Below, in pieces: positions 9,193-17,342 of a stretch of DNA of 64,000 nt. Origin of the DNA: Linderina pennispora (lineage: Eukaryota > Kickxellomycota > Kickxellomycetes > Kickxellales > Kickxellaceae). A program made the position numbers and the translations under genes. Positions within the stretch are counted from its first letter, which is position 1; every line of letters begins with the position of its first letter. The notes beneath the pieces are model-generated. The model was not told the origin of the DNA. It made no database searches and saw nothing but the letters and a program-made list of their open reading frames with translations. Location: contig NW_024468255.1 in assembly GCF_002104995.1 (NCBI RefSeq), positions 620,001 to 684,000 of the forward strand, written 5' to 3'.

Positions 9193-11319
9193 ATGAGGTT
9201 GTTTGGCAGCAAAAACACAATCCACGTCCCTCACCGGCCACCGCCACCTCATGCCGGCAGTCTTGTAGAGCAACAGACACCGTCAGCCAGCTCGACGCAG
9301 TATTCTGACCCGCCGCCAAACCCGCAGCATCCCATGTCTATGCCTACACGGGTTGGACTAGAGTGTCATAGCGACGACCATTCCTCATACTCTATGAGCC
9401 CGACCGAAAATGAAAACTCAACAAGCCCAAGCAGCCTCCATTACATTCTGCGCCAGGCACGGCAGCAGCAGCAGCGGCGGCGGCGCGGGCAAGAGTATGC
9501 AAATGGCCGGCAGCAACAGCGCCATCACTCCCACACACTGCCCTTTAAACTGCCATCGTGTATCAAAATTCCAGAGTGGCTTCATTTACCATGGAAGCGC
9601 ATTTCCCTGGATGACGATGGCCCGCTGCCACTGTGGATGACATACACAATTGTCCTGGCGCTGTCCGTATCGTATTTCCTGGCATTCTTGGACCAGACCA
9701 TCCTATCGACACTGACTCCGCGTGTGGCCAATGACCAGGATGATCTGTTCCAGACCACATGGGTGACGGCGTCGTACCTGGCATCGTTGAGCGCCTTCAT
9801 GCTGCTGTATGGCAAGGTGGCGGAGATATTTGGGCCGCTGCCGGTGCTTATTGTCGCACTGTTGATATTCCTATGTGGCTCGGCGCTGACGGCGGCGGCA
9901 ACGACAATGACGTGGCTGATTCTGGCGCGCGCCTTCGCCGGCATGGGCGCTGGCGGGCTTACTTCGATCACGCAGATAATGGCAGCCGAGATTGGGCCGT
10001 GGCGCGAGCGCGGGCAGTACATGGGCATTTTGGGCGCTGTGTTCGGGCTCAGCACAACAATCGGGCCGCTGGCGGGTGGCCTGGTTGCTGACAAGTGGAC
10101 GTGGCGGTACTCATTCTACGTCAACGTGCCGCTTGTATGCTTGACTCTGATTGTGCTGCTGCTGCTGGTGCGTGTCAAGGCATATCCGCTGCCCTTCAGA
10201 GAGAAAATCGCCAGAGTCGATTTCTTTGGTGCTCTGATGCTGGTCACCGGCCTGATGCTGCTGCTGCTAGGCCTGAACTGGGGCGGCAGAGTGTACCTGT
10301 GGGTGTCGCCCGTGGTCATCATCTGCATAAGCGTTGGGCTGTTGCTGCTGGGCGTGTTCATCTTTGTTGAGCTGAAGCTGGCGATTGAGCCGATAATTGA
10401 CCCGCGCCTTTTCCGTGTGCGCAACGTGGCCCTAATCATTCCCATTGAGGTGTGCGTGGGTGCCGTATTCTTCAATGCGATATTCAACCTGCCGGCGTAT
10501 TATTCGTTCACGCAGAATAGCACCGCCTCGCAGTCGGGCGTGCACATGGTGCCTATAGCCTGTGGCGTGGTGGTGTGCTCGATTGTGTCGGGATGGCTGA
10601 TTGCCAGGTACAACATGTACCGGCTAATAGCCTGGGTGGGGACAGTCTCATTGACGCTAGGTGCTGGTCTCTTGTGTCTGTTCGACGCCCACCTGAGCAC
10701 TGCCGCACAGGTGCCAATCATGGCCCTGCTGGGGTCGGGCATTGGCTGCTGCATCCAGACGTTCCTGCTCACGGTGCAGGCCTCGGTGAAGCCAACCGAC
10801 CTTGCCATCACGACAGCATTCGCGACGTTCTCGCAGATGAGCGGCGGCATCCTTGGGCTGGCCTTTGGCGGCGTGCTGTCGGAGAGCACGACAAAGCACC
10901 ATTTGCTAAGGCTTATGAATGAGTATCCTGCTTATACACATCTCATCCGTGAGGCCAAGAACGACGTCAATGATCTGTGGAGCATGGACCTGCCGCAGCA
11001 TATCCGCAACGGAATCATAGCCGCCTATATAAAGGGCTTGAAGCACAATTTAATTCTGTTCACGTGCCTCGGCGCAATCACCGTTGTGCTATCGGCATTC
11101 ATCGACCGAGTGCCGCCGCCCAAATCGTCGCCTGGCAGTCTTGGGCACGCGCAGCCGGCAGAAGAAGTGGGCATTGATGAGGTGACAGTTGCTGGATTGC
11201 ATCGGAGACACCATGGGTATGATGAGATCCAGGAGCTGCAGGCAATCGAGGCGCGGTCGCGCAACGCTGCGGAGCTGAGCCGGCGAGAATACGAGGAGGT
11301 GCTGCGGCTCGAGTGGTAG
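9193..11319 (+). CDS. MFS drug/amino-acid exporter, DHA2 type (14 TM)
   Basis: 708 aa from the ATG at 9193; the frame is open further upstream, but only a GTG lies there. The N-terminal 150 residues are a long hydrophilic cytosolic region with Gln/Arg runs, then the MFS core begins (FLDQTILSTLTPRVAND). Family motifs are visible: the DQT segment in TM1, GKVAEIFG between TM2 and TM3 (motif A), LARAFAGMGAGG in TM4, and GLSTTIGPLAGGLVAD in TM5, the antiporter motif C. The total of about 14 spans fits DHA2, which holds yeast Azr1, Sge1 and the Vba vacuolar basic amino acid transporters. The C-terminal tail is charged and ends in REYEEVLRLEW. Drug versus amino acid substrate cannot be told from sequence. 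Confidence 0.88.
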   Translation: MRLFGSKNTIHVPHRPPPPHAGSLVEQQTPSASSTQYSDPPPNPQHPMSMPTRVGLECHSDDHSSYSMSPTENENSTSPSSLHYILRQARQQQQRRRRGQEYANGRQQQRHHSHTLPFKLPSCIKIPEWLHLPWKRISLDDDGPLPLWMTYTIVLALSVSYFLAFLDQTILSTLTPRVANDQDDLFQTTWVTASYLASLSAFMLLYGKVAEIFGPLPVLIVALLIFLCGSALTAAATTMTWLILARAFAGMGAGGLTSITQIMAAEIGPWRERGQYMGILGAVFGLSTTIGPLAGGLVADKWTWRYSFYVNVPLVCLTLIVLLLLVRVKAYPLPFREKIARVDFFGALMLVTGLMLLLLGLNWGGRVYLWVSPVVIICISVGLLLLGVFIFVELKLAIEPIIDPRLFRVRNVALIIPIEVCVGAVFFNAIFNLPAYYSFTQNSTASQSGVHMVPIACGVVVCSIVSGWLIARYNMYRLIAWVGTVSLTLGAGLLCLFDAHLSTAAQVPIMALLGSGIGCCIQTFLLTVQASVKPTDLAITTAFATFSQMSGGILGLAFGGVLSESTTKHHLLRLMNEYPAYTHLIREAKNDVNDLWSMDLPQHIRNGIIAAYIKGLKHNLILFTCLGAITVVLSAFIDRVPPPKSSPGSLGHAQPAEEVGIDEVTVAGLHRRHHGYDEIQELQAIEARSRNAAELSRREYEEVLRLEW

Positions 11320-11590
11320 TGGTCTTGCGGGGGTGGGGGAATACACATTCAGTGCTGCTCCCCGCATTTGGTAATTGTATGTGCTCTAATGTGTGAAAAG
11401 AAAAATTATCGTCTTTTCAAAAATCCCATGTGACCAGGTGTGTAAAAAAAAAAGCCGATGCTACAAACAGTGCATCGATCGTACCTGGCAACAAAAATGG
11501 CAGTTTTCTCTCCACGCTCCGTTCTCTGCTCTCCTTTTCTAGTAAAAACTGTTTTTTCTCACACATTTTCCACCCCAATTCTAATTTCAA

Positions 11591-11929
11591 ATGAACACAC
11601 TCTCTCCCTCGGTCGTCGATGCCTCTGGGTGCACGCTGGAAGCAGCCTGTGCTGCTTCCGAGGCGTTGCTGAACAAGCAGCAGGTGGTCGCGCGACTGCG
11701 CCAATATCGGGAGCACTATACGACCGAAATAAGCCGGCAGCTGGAGCGCATCTCGGATATTACGCGGGCGCTCGAGTATCAGACAAAGGCCATGGGTGAA
11801 GGGCAGGGCCGGGCGGTGGCGGTTCTGCTGAGGTCGCTGAACAACGCGCAGGCGATGCTGCGCGAGGCGTTGCTGGCCCGGGACCGGCTGGACATGGAGA
11901 TTGGCTCGTGGGCCAACACCACATATTGA
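11591..11929 (+). CDS. Small coiled-coil protein, unknown
   Basis: 112 aa, single exon. Almost wholly helical: heptad-like patterns run from about residue 20 to 65 (NKQQVVARLRQYREHYTTEI, then LERISDITRAL) and again at 75-105 (SLNNAQAMLREALLARDRLDMEI). No signal peptide or membrane span. Size and pattern resemble small subunits of tethering, BLOC or kinetochore complexes, but I see no diagnostic motif and name no family. It is convergent with the DPP1-like gene, 158 nt away. Confidence 0.55.
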   Translation: MNTLSPSVVDASGCTLEAACAASEALLNKQQVVARLRQYREHYTTEISRQLERISDITRALEYQTKAMGEGQGRAVAVLLRSLNNAQAMLREALLARDRLDMEIGSWANTTY

Positions 11930-12087
11930 GGCTACGGAAAAAGGGTGCCTGGATGCCATTCTGTACTTTTACGTTATTCACAGGCGTGTAGGTGAGTAAC
12001 ATTGTTGCGACAATACCCAGCGTCTTGTCACAGCCACTAGCAATAAATACCCCTATATTACCAAAATTTTACACACAATGTGAAGAA

Positions 12088-13263
12088 TTATTCAGACGCC
12101 CCTGCTGCTGGTTGTTTGGGCGCAGGCTCCTCATGGGCGACTTGGCGTGAGGCTCGGACCATGTTGACATGGAGCGAGTCGGCAGGCATTGTAAGGCTGG
12201 TGGGCGGCTGGATCTCTGGGTCGATCTGAATTACCGCCGGCTGCTCAGTCGCTGCCATTTGTGTGTTCGACGCATGCGGCCGTGTCAGCTGCAGACTTGA
12301 GCTGTGACCCGACGAGCCAACTTGGTACGGGTCCTCATCCACGGGCAAAAGGTGGCCGTTGCTGTACCCGATGTGTGCCAGATTCGCGGGCTTCGGGATG
12401 CGTCTCGGATACGGCCTATCGGACAGAACCATGGGGTCAAACACAGGCGGGAAATATGTGCGGTACCCGAACCACCCAATGTAGCACCCCATGACCGATC
12501 CCGCCAGTACGTCGCTCCAATGGTGGTGGTAGTCAGCAGTCCGTGACACGGCGATCAGGGTAGCACAAAACAACGGCACATAAAATACAAGTGACTTGTA
12601 CGCGTGGCCGCGCTGGTCATTGTAGCGGAAATGCGACGCCAGGTATAATGCCGTGAACGTCAGCCCGCAGAACGACAGCGACGCGTGGCCCGACGGGAAG
12701 CTTCGCATACCCTCGTGCAAGTACGACAGGTCCGTCTGCTGGCACACAGTGTAGTCCACCAGCTTCAGCGGCGGGTCCTTGTCGACCGATGGATTGCACC
12801 GCGCGATAAAGTCTGGGCGCGGCCGTCCACACGCATTCTTCAGCACGTTGGTTGCAATGTTGTTCAGGCCCATGGCCAGGAAGATGCCCAGCACTGCGCA
12901 GTGGAAGTCATGCCAGTTGCGTCGCCGGATTATCAGGAACAGAATGGCGCTGAGGACGGGCGAGGCGTAGCCAACAAGGGGCGGCACAAAATCAGGCACG
13001 TACGAGTAGTGGTGCGAGTACCGGATCGACCGGTCGTGTAGCGAGAACTCGCGGTGTCGAGGGCCCAGCGCCCCAAATGCTCCACCGCCTGCATTGACAA
13101 TGACCACGATTATCCAGTCGACGATATACGACTTGAATAGGCGCCATCGCCGGTGCTTCTCCTCGGGGGGCGGCTTGAACACGTATCGGATGTCCTTGCG
13201 AGTCGGCATGCTAAAGTGTATTTGCCACTGCTTAGCCGGCTGCTCGGTCTTTGTGGTTGCCAT
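12088..13263 (-). CDS. DPP1: PAP2 lipid phosphate phosphatase, Dpp1-like
   Basis: 391 aa. A membrane enzyme removing phosphate from diacylglycerol pyrophosphate, phosphatidate and related lipids. All three PAP2 catalytic motifs are present: K142-X6-R149-P150 (KNACGRPRP), PSGH at 190-193, and S240-R241-X5-H247-X3-D251 (SRTADYHHHWSD). About six membrane spans lie between residues 47 and 265 (for example DWIIVVIVNAGGGAF, SPVLSAILFLIIR). The C-terminal 125 residues are a hydrophilic tail, longer than in yeast Dpp1 (289 aa), as in other filamentous fungi. Single exon; start at the only upstream ATG. Divergent from the DUF3605 gene, with a 1-kb gap. Confidence 0.92.
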   Translation of the reverse strand: MATTKTEQPAKQWQIHFSMPTRKDIRYVFKPPPEEKHRRWRLFKSYIVDWIIVVIVNAGGGAFGALGPRHREFSLHDRSIRYSHHYSYVPDFVPPLVGYASPVLSAILFLIIRRRNWHDFHCAVLGIFLAMGLNNIATNVLKNACGRPRPDFIARCNPSVDKDPPLKLVDYTVCQQTDLSYLHEGMRSFPSGHASLSFCGLTFTALYLASHFRYNDQRGHAYKSLVFYVPLFCATLIAVSRTADYHHHWSDVLAGSVMGCYIGWFGYRTYFPPVFDPMVLSDRPYPRRIPKPANLAHIGYSNGHLLPVDEDPYQVGSSGHSSSLQLTRPHASNTQMAATEQPAVIQIDPEIQPPTSLTMPADSLHVNMVRASRQVAHEEPAPKQPAAGASE

Positions 13264-14314
13264 AGGGGGAGAATAGCCTTAAAGTACAAAGTAGGAAATA
13301 AGATTGCGTAATTGCAAAGAGACAAGAAAGAGAAACAATGCAGCAGCCAGCTCTAGTGCATGGCTGCCACTCCTCTTTTATGCACATTAGGTGTTGGTGA
13401 TGAGCGCACAGCAGCCCTAGGCATGCCCTTCTTCAGTTCTGAGCACAAGCTCCGTTGCTTTTAGTATCGGCTAGCCGGTCAAGTTTCTGAAAACGCCGTC
13501 AAACAAAGTCCGCACCATGGTGGGCCACCACCACCCGTCTGGCTCGTCCGGGAAACTAGACCACCCCAGAAACTTCTGGTGTGACGGAATTGCGGCCTGT
13601 CCGATCATATGATTTACTCGTATGCGCATGAGGGGCTTTGGGAGCCTTATTTTTGGGGGTGGAGGAGCCAGAGCAACAAGGTTTTTCTTGATCGAGATGT
13701 CGTTGACTTTGGCAAGGGCTGCTTATCGATCAAGAGACTGCAAAGATAACAGACTTTGCGTTTCGATGTCGATTCGGCGCGTGAGAAAGATAGTGGGGCT
13801 AGTGCCGAGGTGCATGTGCGGACGGAGAAATGCCGCTGGCCTGCTCCGCGCACAGGCGGACACGTGGAGCACAGCGGGTGAACACTGATGGGCGGAACAC
13901 CGGGCCAGGCTACAAATTCCAGGCAATGCGTCTGGGTGAAGTGATCAGTAATCGCTTTTGAATATGTTTAGAGATGCATCGGGAGCCGACCACGACCGAT
14001 GGAATGAGCGCTGCCTGCCAACAACCGGGGCAAGCCGTAGCTGCCAAGTCTAAAAGGACGTAGCCACCGTCCTTTGCCCAACAGCAGCTGTCAAGCGGAG
14101 CCCACCAGCCAATCTGCGGAGCCCGACAAAATGACCGGACCAATCGATCACCGCAGGCCGACCCCATGCGCAAATGGGCGCATCACTCTCGGTCGTGGGC
14201 TTTTGTGCGGCGGGTGTTTCACTGTGTCACCGAAATTTCGCCGTTTTGCTTCCCAAGCTGCGTATTAAAAATTTTCATCGTGCTTCAGCCGACTATAAAA
14301 ACCCGCCTTCAGCC
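13264..14314. other. Divergent intergenic region
   Basis: About 1 kb between the DPP1-like gene (-) and the DUF3605 gene (+). I see no coding similarity on either strand. Its only notable element is the TATA-like box at 14294. Confidence 0.45.
14294..14300 (+). promoter_or_regulatory. TATA box of the DUF3605 gene
   Basis: TATAAAA only 21 nt before the ATG at 14315. If transcription begins about 30 nt downstream of it, the first codon would lie inside the transcript only for the later ATGs at 14351 or 14390. Confidence 0.45.
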
Positions 14315-15091
14315 ATGGCCCGCTTGCTTAGGAAAGGCTCTTTCTTGAACATGTTCAAGCGCCCCCTGCTGTATAATATCACCACCCACATGCCAGTCCA
14401 ACTCCCCTCTCTCGATCTGTCCCCGCGGATGATCTGCGTGTCGCCGAGGTGCGACGGCACACGCAAGGCCGACCCGCAGACGCCGGTCAAGCTGGAGACG
14501 GGCCTCGCTACGCCACCCGAGTCACCGATTGCCACACGCATCCCCTCGTCGCTGGTACGCACAGCCTCGCTGCCGGGCGGCGTCCACGCGTCCAAGGGAG
14601 CATCCAGGGCGCGCGGCGGCCGCACCGGGGTGCCTGCGCCCGTGCCCTGGGAGCGGTTCAAGCAGCTGGTCGACGCGAAGAACCTGGAGCCGCTGGGCCG
14701 CAGCTACGAGTGCCAGGCGCGGTACGAGAAGCACATGGCGCGGATGCGGTGCGAGTACGGGTCAGTGGCTAATTTCCTGATCAAGCATGCCTTGGCCGAC
14801 TTCATTGCCACCACCATGGCGCCTGGCTTTGCTAAGAGCGCGCCCATAGACACCAGTGACTTTTTGTTCCGCGTCAACGACTTCCCGTACTACCTGGCCG
14901 ATGGGGTGGAGCACTGGGTTATGTGGTGCCGCAAGCGCCTGACGCCCGGGTTCGACGCTCCCGAGGCCGCCGTGCAGGCCATCCAGCTGAGGTTTGGCCA
15001 AGACGTCGAATGGCGGTATTTCGTCAATCCCGTCGCCAAGCAGAGTGTGCCGCAGCTCAGCCACGCCCACGTCTTTGTCAAGACTCTATAA
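14315..15091 (+). CDS. GIG1: DUF3605 / Gig1-like protein
   Basis: 258 aa from the ATG at 14315 (246 or 233 aa from 14351 or 14390, which fit the TATA position better). The C-terminal 135 residues carry the DUF3605 signature: PWERFKQLVDAKNLEPLGRS, a YGS segment, then FLFRVNDFPYYLADGVEHW with the conserved NDFPYY...EHW. The family includes Candida Gig1, whose gene is induced by N-acetylglucosamine; the biochemical role is not known. The region before it is Ser/Pro-rich and probably disordered (VKLETGLATPPESP). No intron or transmembrane span. Confidence 0.8.
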   Translation: MARLLRKGSFLNMFKRPLLYNITTHMPVQLPSLDLSPRMICVSPRCDGTRKADPQTPVKLETGLATPPESPIATRIPSSLVRTASLPGGVHASKGASRARGGRTGVPAPVPWERFKQLVDAKNLEPLGRSYECQARYEKHMARMRCEYGSVANFLIKHALADFIATTMAPGFAKSAPIDTSDFLFRVNDFPYYLADGVEHWVMWCRKRLTPGFDAPEAAVQAIQLRFGQDVEWRYFVNPVAKQSVPQLSHAHVFVKTL

Positions 15092-16623
15092 TCACACCTA
15101 TATTACATTGTTCATAATACTTGCCTGCTCGCCATGTGCGATTCCACATATTGTTTCTGCTACGGTGCCAGGCGTACCGTCGGCATGCGGTCCTCGCTGT
15201 GCATACATGCCTGCACACAGCCTGTTCGATTGTGCTCTGCTAAGAATAGACAACAATCATTCGCCTGTCGACAGCTCTGCCCAGGACTGTGTCTGTCTGC
15301 CGGTGCGCAGAACCGTGAGCAGTTTAGGCAAGAGCGTCCTTGCATGCCTGCCCCCCGAATGCATCGAGAAAGACCAACAACACCATGGGGGAATGCGGCG
15401 CTGCTGAATGGGATGCCCACCACTGCTTCCGAGCGCTTTCGCCTTTGCTTTGCCGATGCAGACCGGGGTAACAACAATCAACGAGACAGCCCATCGTGAA
15501 TGTGGCATACTCGGGTTAAGCTGACTTTGCCGAATCAATGGACGAGGGCCGGGCTTTTCGCTTTGTTGTTTCTTTTTCGACTGCCGCAATAGGGAAATGA
15601 GGGAGGCGTAGTGGACATGGGATATTAAATCCATACTGCCTTGTTTGCTTGGCGGTTTGCGGACCGCGGTCCAGCCCAACCCCCCCCCATCCCCACACAG
15701 TAGGCATGACAGTATGGATCCGGGTGCCGGCTCCACATTCAGACACGGGATAGCCAAAACAACGAAGCAGGCATTTCTAGAATGCAGAGAGGGGTTGATT
15801 TCTCTGGCGATAGGCCAAAAATACTGAGCTGCTGCCCCTCGCCCTGCCTCCCTCCCCTTTAGGCGATTGGCAGGTGCTCTTTGTAAACCAGTGGAGAGCC
15901 AAAACATGGGCTTTGGGCAGTATGCTGGCCAGTGTCTGATGAGCCTGCGATGCAGAAGGGACCTGGATCCAATTAACAGGCGATTTGCCAAAGTCTCTTT
16001 GCAGACGCCGGCCCACCCAAGCCACAGGTCGCTCTGACATCAGACAATGCTCATCCCAAATAGGGCAAAAAAGGTCCATGAATGCCGCCCTCCCGCCTAG
16101 TGAGGCGGGTTGTGGGCAAATTGGAATCTTGTGTCTGTGAATTCAGGTTCTTTACTAGACTGAAACAGCATATCCCCACCGTCTCGACAGACAAAGCGGC
16201 CACCAACCGGCAAGCCGCTGGCCAGCCTGGTGCGTATCATTGTTTTGTCACTATTGCATTCCCTCCTCCCCTATTGCAAGGAATTGCTTGCGGCTTTCAG
16301 AGCATTTGGTCAGGCTGTCTGGGAAAAAAAAGTCGGTGCATGAGGCTGGCACTTTTTTCTACTGAGGCTGGGAAACGTTGCCTCGTACGCCAGGAAACTG
16401 CCTTTCGCAAGAAACTCCAAAAAAAAAACAGGTTGCCTTTTCGGCATTTATATAAACCAAGCTCCCCATCCACCGCTTCCCCTCTTCCATTTCTTCGACC
16501 AAACCAACAACTTCCTTTTTCATCTCCAGAATCACCAACCATTTTCATCTTTGCATTCATCCATAGCTTGGTCTGGCCATCAAGTTCCCTTTCATTCACC
16601 CTGTATAAAAAAAGCCGTTGCAT
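15092..16623. other. Large intergenic region, no gene recognised
   Basis: 1.5 kb. The longest open stretch (15257-15991 on -, 244 codons) has no recognisable domain, biased composition and no promoter-like context, so I read it as chance. A C9 run lies near 15680. The last 200 nt hold two TATA-like boxes (16449 and 16603) that belong to the next gene. Confidence 0.5.
16449..16456 (+). promoter_or_regulatory. TATA box of the orphan gene at 16624
   Basis: TATATAAA 175 nt upstream of the ATG at 16624, followed by a pyrimidine-rich leader. This spacing resembles the TATA-ATG spacing of the genes at 26364, 32427 and 42554. Confidence 0.55.
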
Positions 16624-16983
16624 ATGTCTTCGTTCAAGAGAATCGTCGGGTGGTGCATCCGGCACACCACAGCAAAGTCGCGCAGGCCGCGTCTTCTCGA
16701 CAGGCTGCGCGGGCGGTCAATCGACATCGAGTACGATATGACCAGCGTCAGCAGCTCGCTTGCCAGCACAGACTCGGGCAGACTATCGTCGGACACACTG
16801 GTCTACACGGGCCGCACACGCGCATTTAGCGAGCCGGCGCCGGTGCGCGAGAACCGGTACTCATACTATCCTTTGACCGAGGCTGAGCGCCAGGTCATCG
16901 TCAGCCGCAGTCCGCCGCCAACAGGGCCCCGCAGGTGCATGTTCCCGGCCTTTGTCGAGATGGGCGGCTTGATGGAGATGTAA
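16624..16983 (+). CDS. Orphan basic small protein
   Basis: 119 aa from the ATG at 16624, intronless. No known domain. The first 35 residues are strongly basic (KRIVGWCIRHTTAKSRRPRL); Ser/Thr-rich and Pro-rich segments follow (TSVSSSLASTDSG, SRSPPPTGPRR), with a hydrophobic end. A good TATA box, a pyrimidine-rich leader and coding composition support a real gene. The architecture resembles the 80-aa orphan at 26364: TATA promoter, intronless and Ser/Thr-rich. I see no sequence similarity between the two. Confidence 0.5.
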   Translation: MSSFKRIVGWCIRHTTAKSRRPRLLDRLRGRSIDIEYDMTSVSSSLASTDSGRLSSDTLVYTGRTRAFSEPAPVRENRYSYYPLTEAERQVIVSRSPPPTGPRRCMFPAFVEMGGLMEM

Positions 16984-17342
16984 AGCCTGCCAAGTCCAAC
17001 ACCTACACTACACCATACAAAACGAAGCACTTTCGATTTCATTTTTGCCTGCTGGCCAGTACATAGTAGTCTTTATTATTTGTTTGCTATTCTCTTCTCA
17101 TCCTTAGTTTCTGTCACATTTATTGTTGTAAAAAACTTGCATCTTCCCATCTCCACTCACGATGCTACATGACAGGGCTAATCGGGTACCGATCTGGGAT
17201 GTACTCCGTATATCAATGACGTACATGACTCCAGATAATCTGGGTTGTGGCAGGGATACCCACATATTCCAAATTCGCGCATTTCATTTGCAGCGCTCTT
17301 TTTGAATAATTTTAAAATCACTCTTTCTGGACAATGGCGCTT
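16984..17342. other. Convergent 3' intergenic region
   Basis: 358 nt between convergent genes. AT-rich, with likely 3' UTRs. No gene or structured element recognised. Confidence 0.45.

Noticed and set aside
15257-15991. 244-codon open frame on - in the large intergenic region
   Set aside because: No domain, biased composition, no promoter or splice support. Kept only as a note in the intergenic entry.
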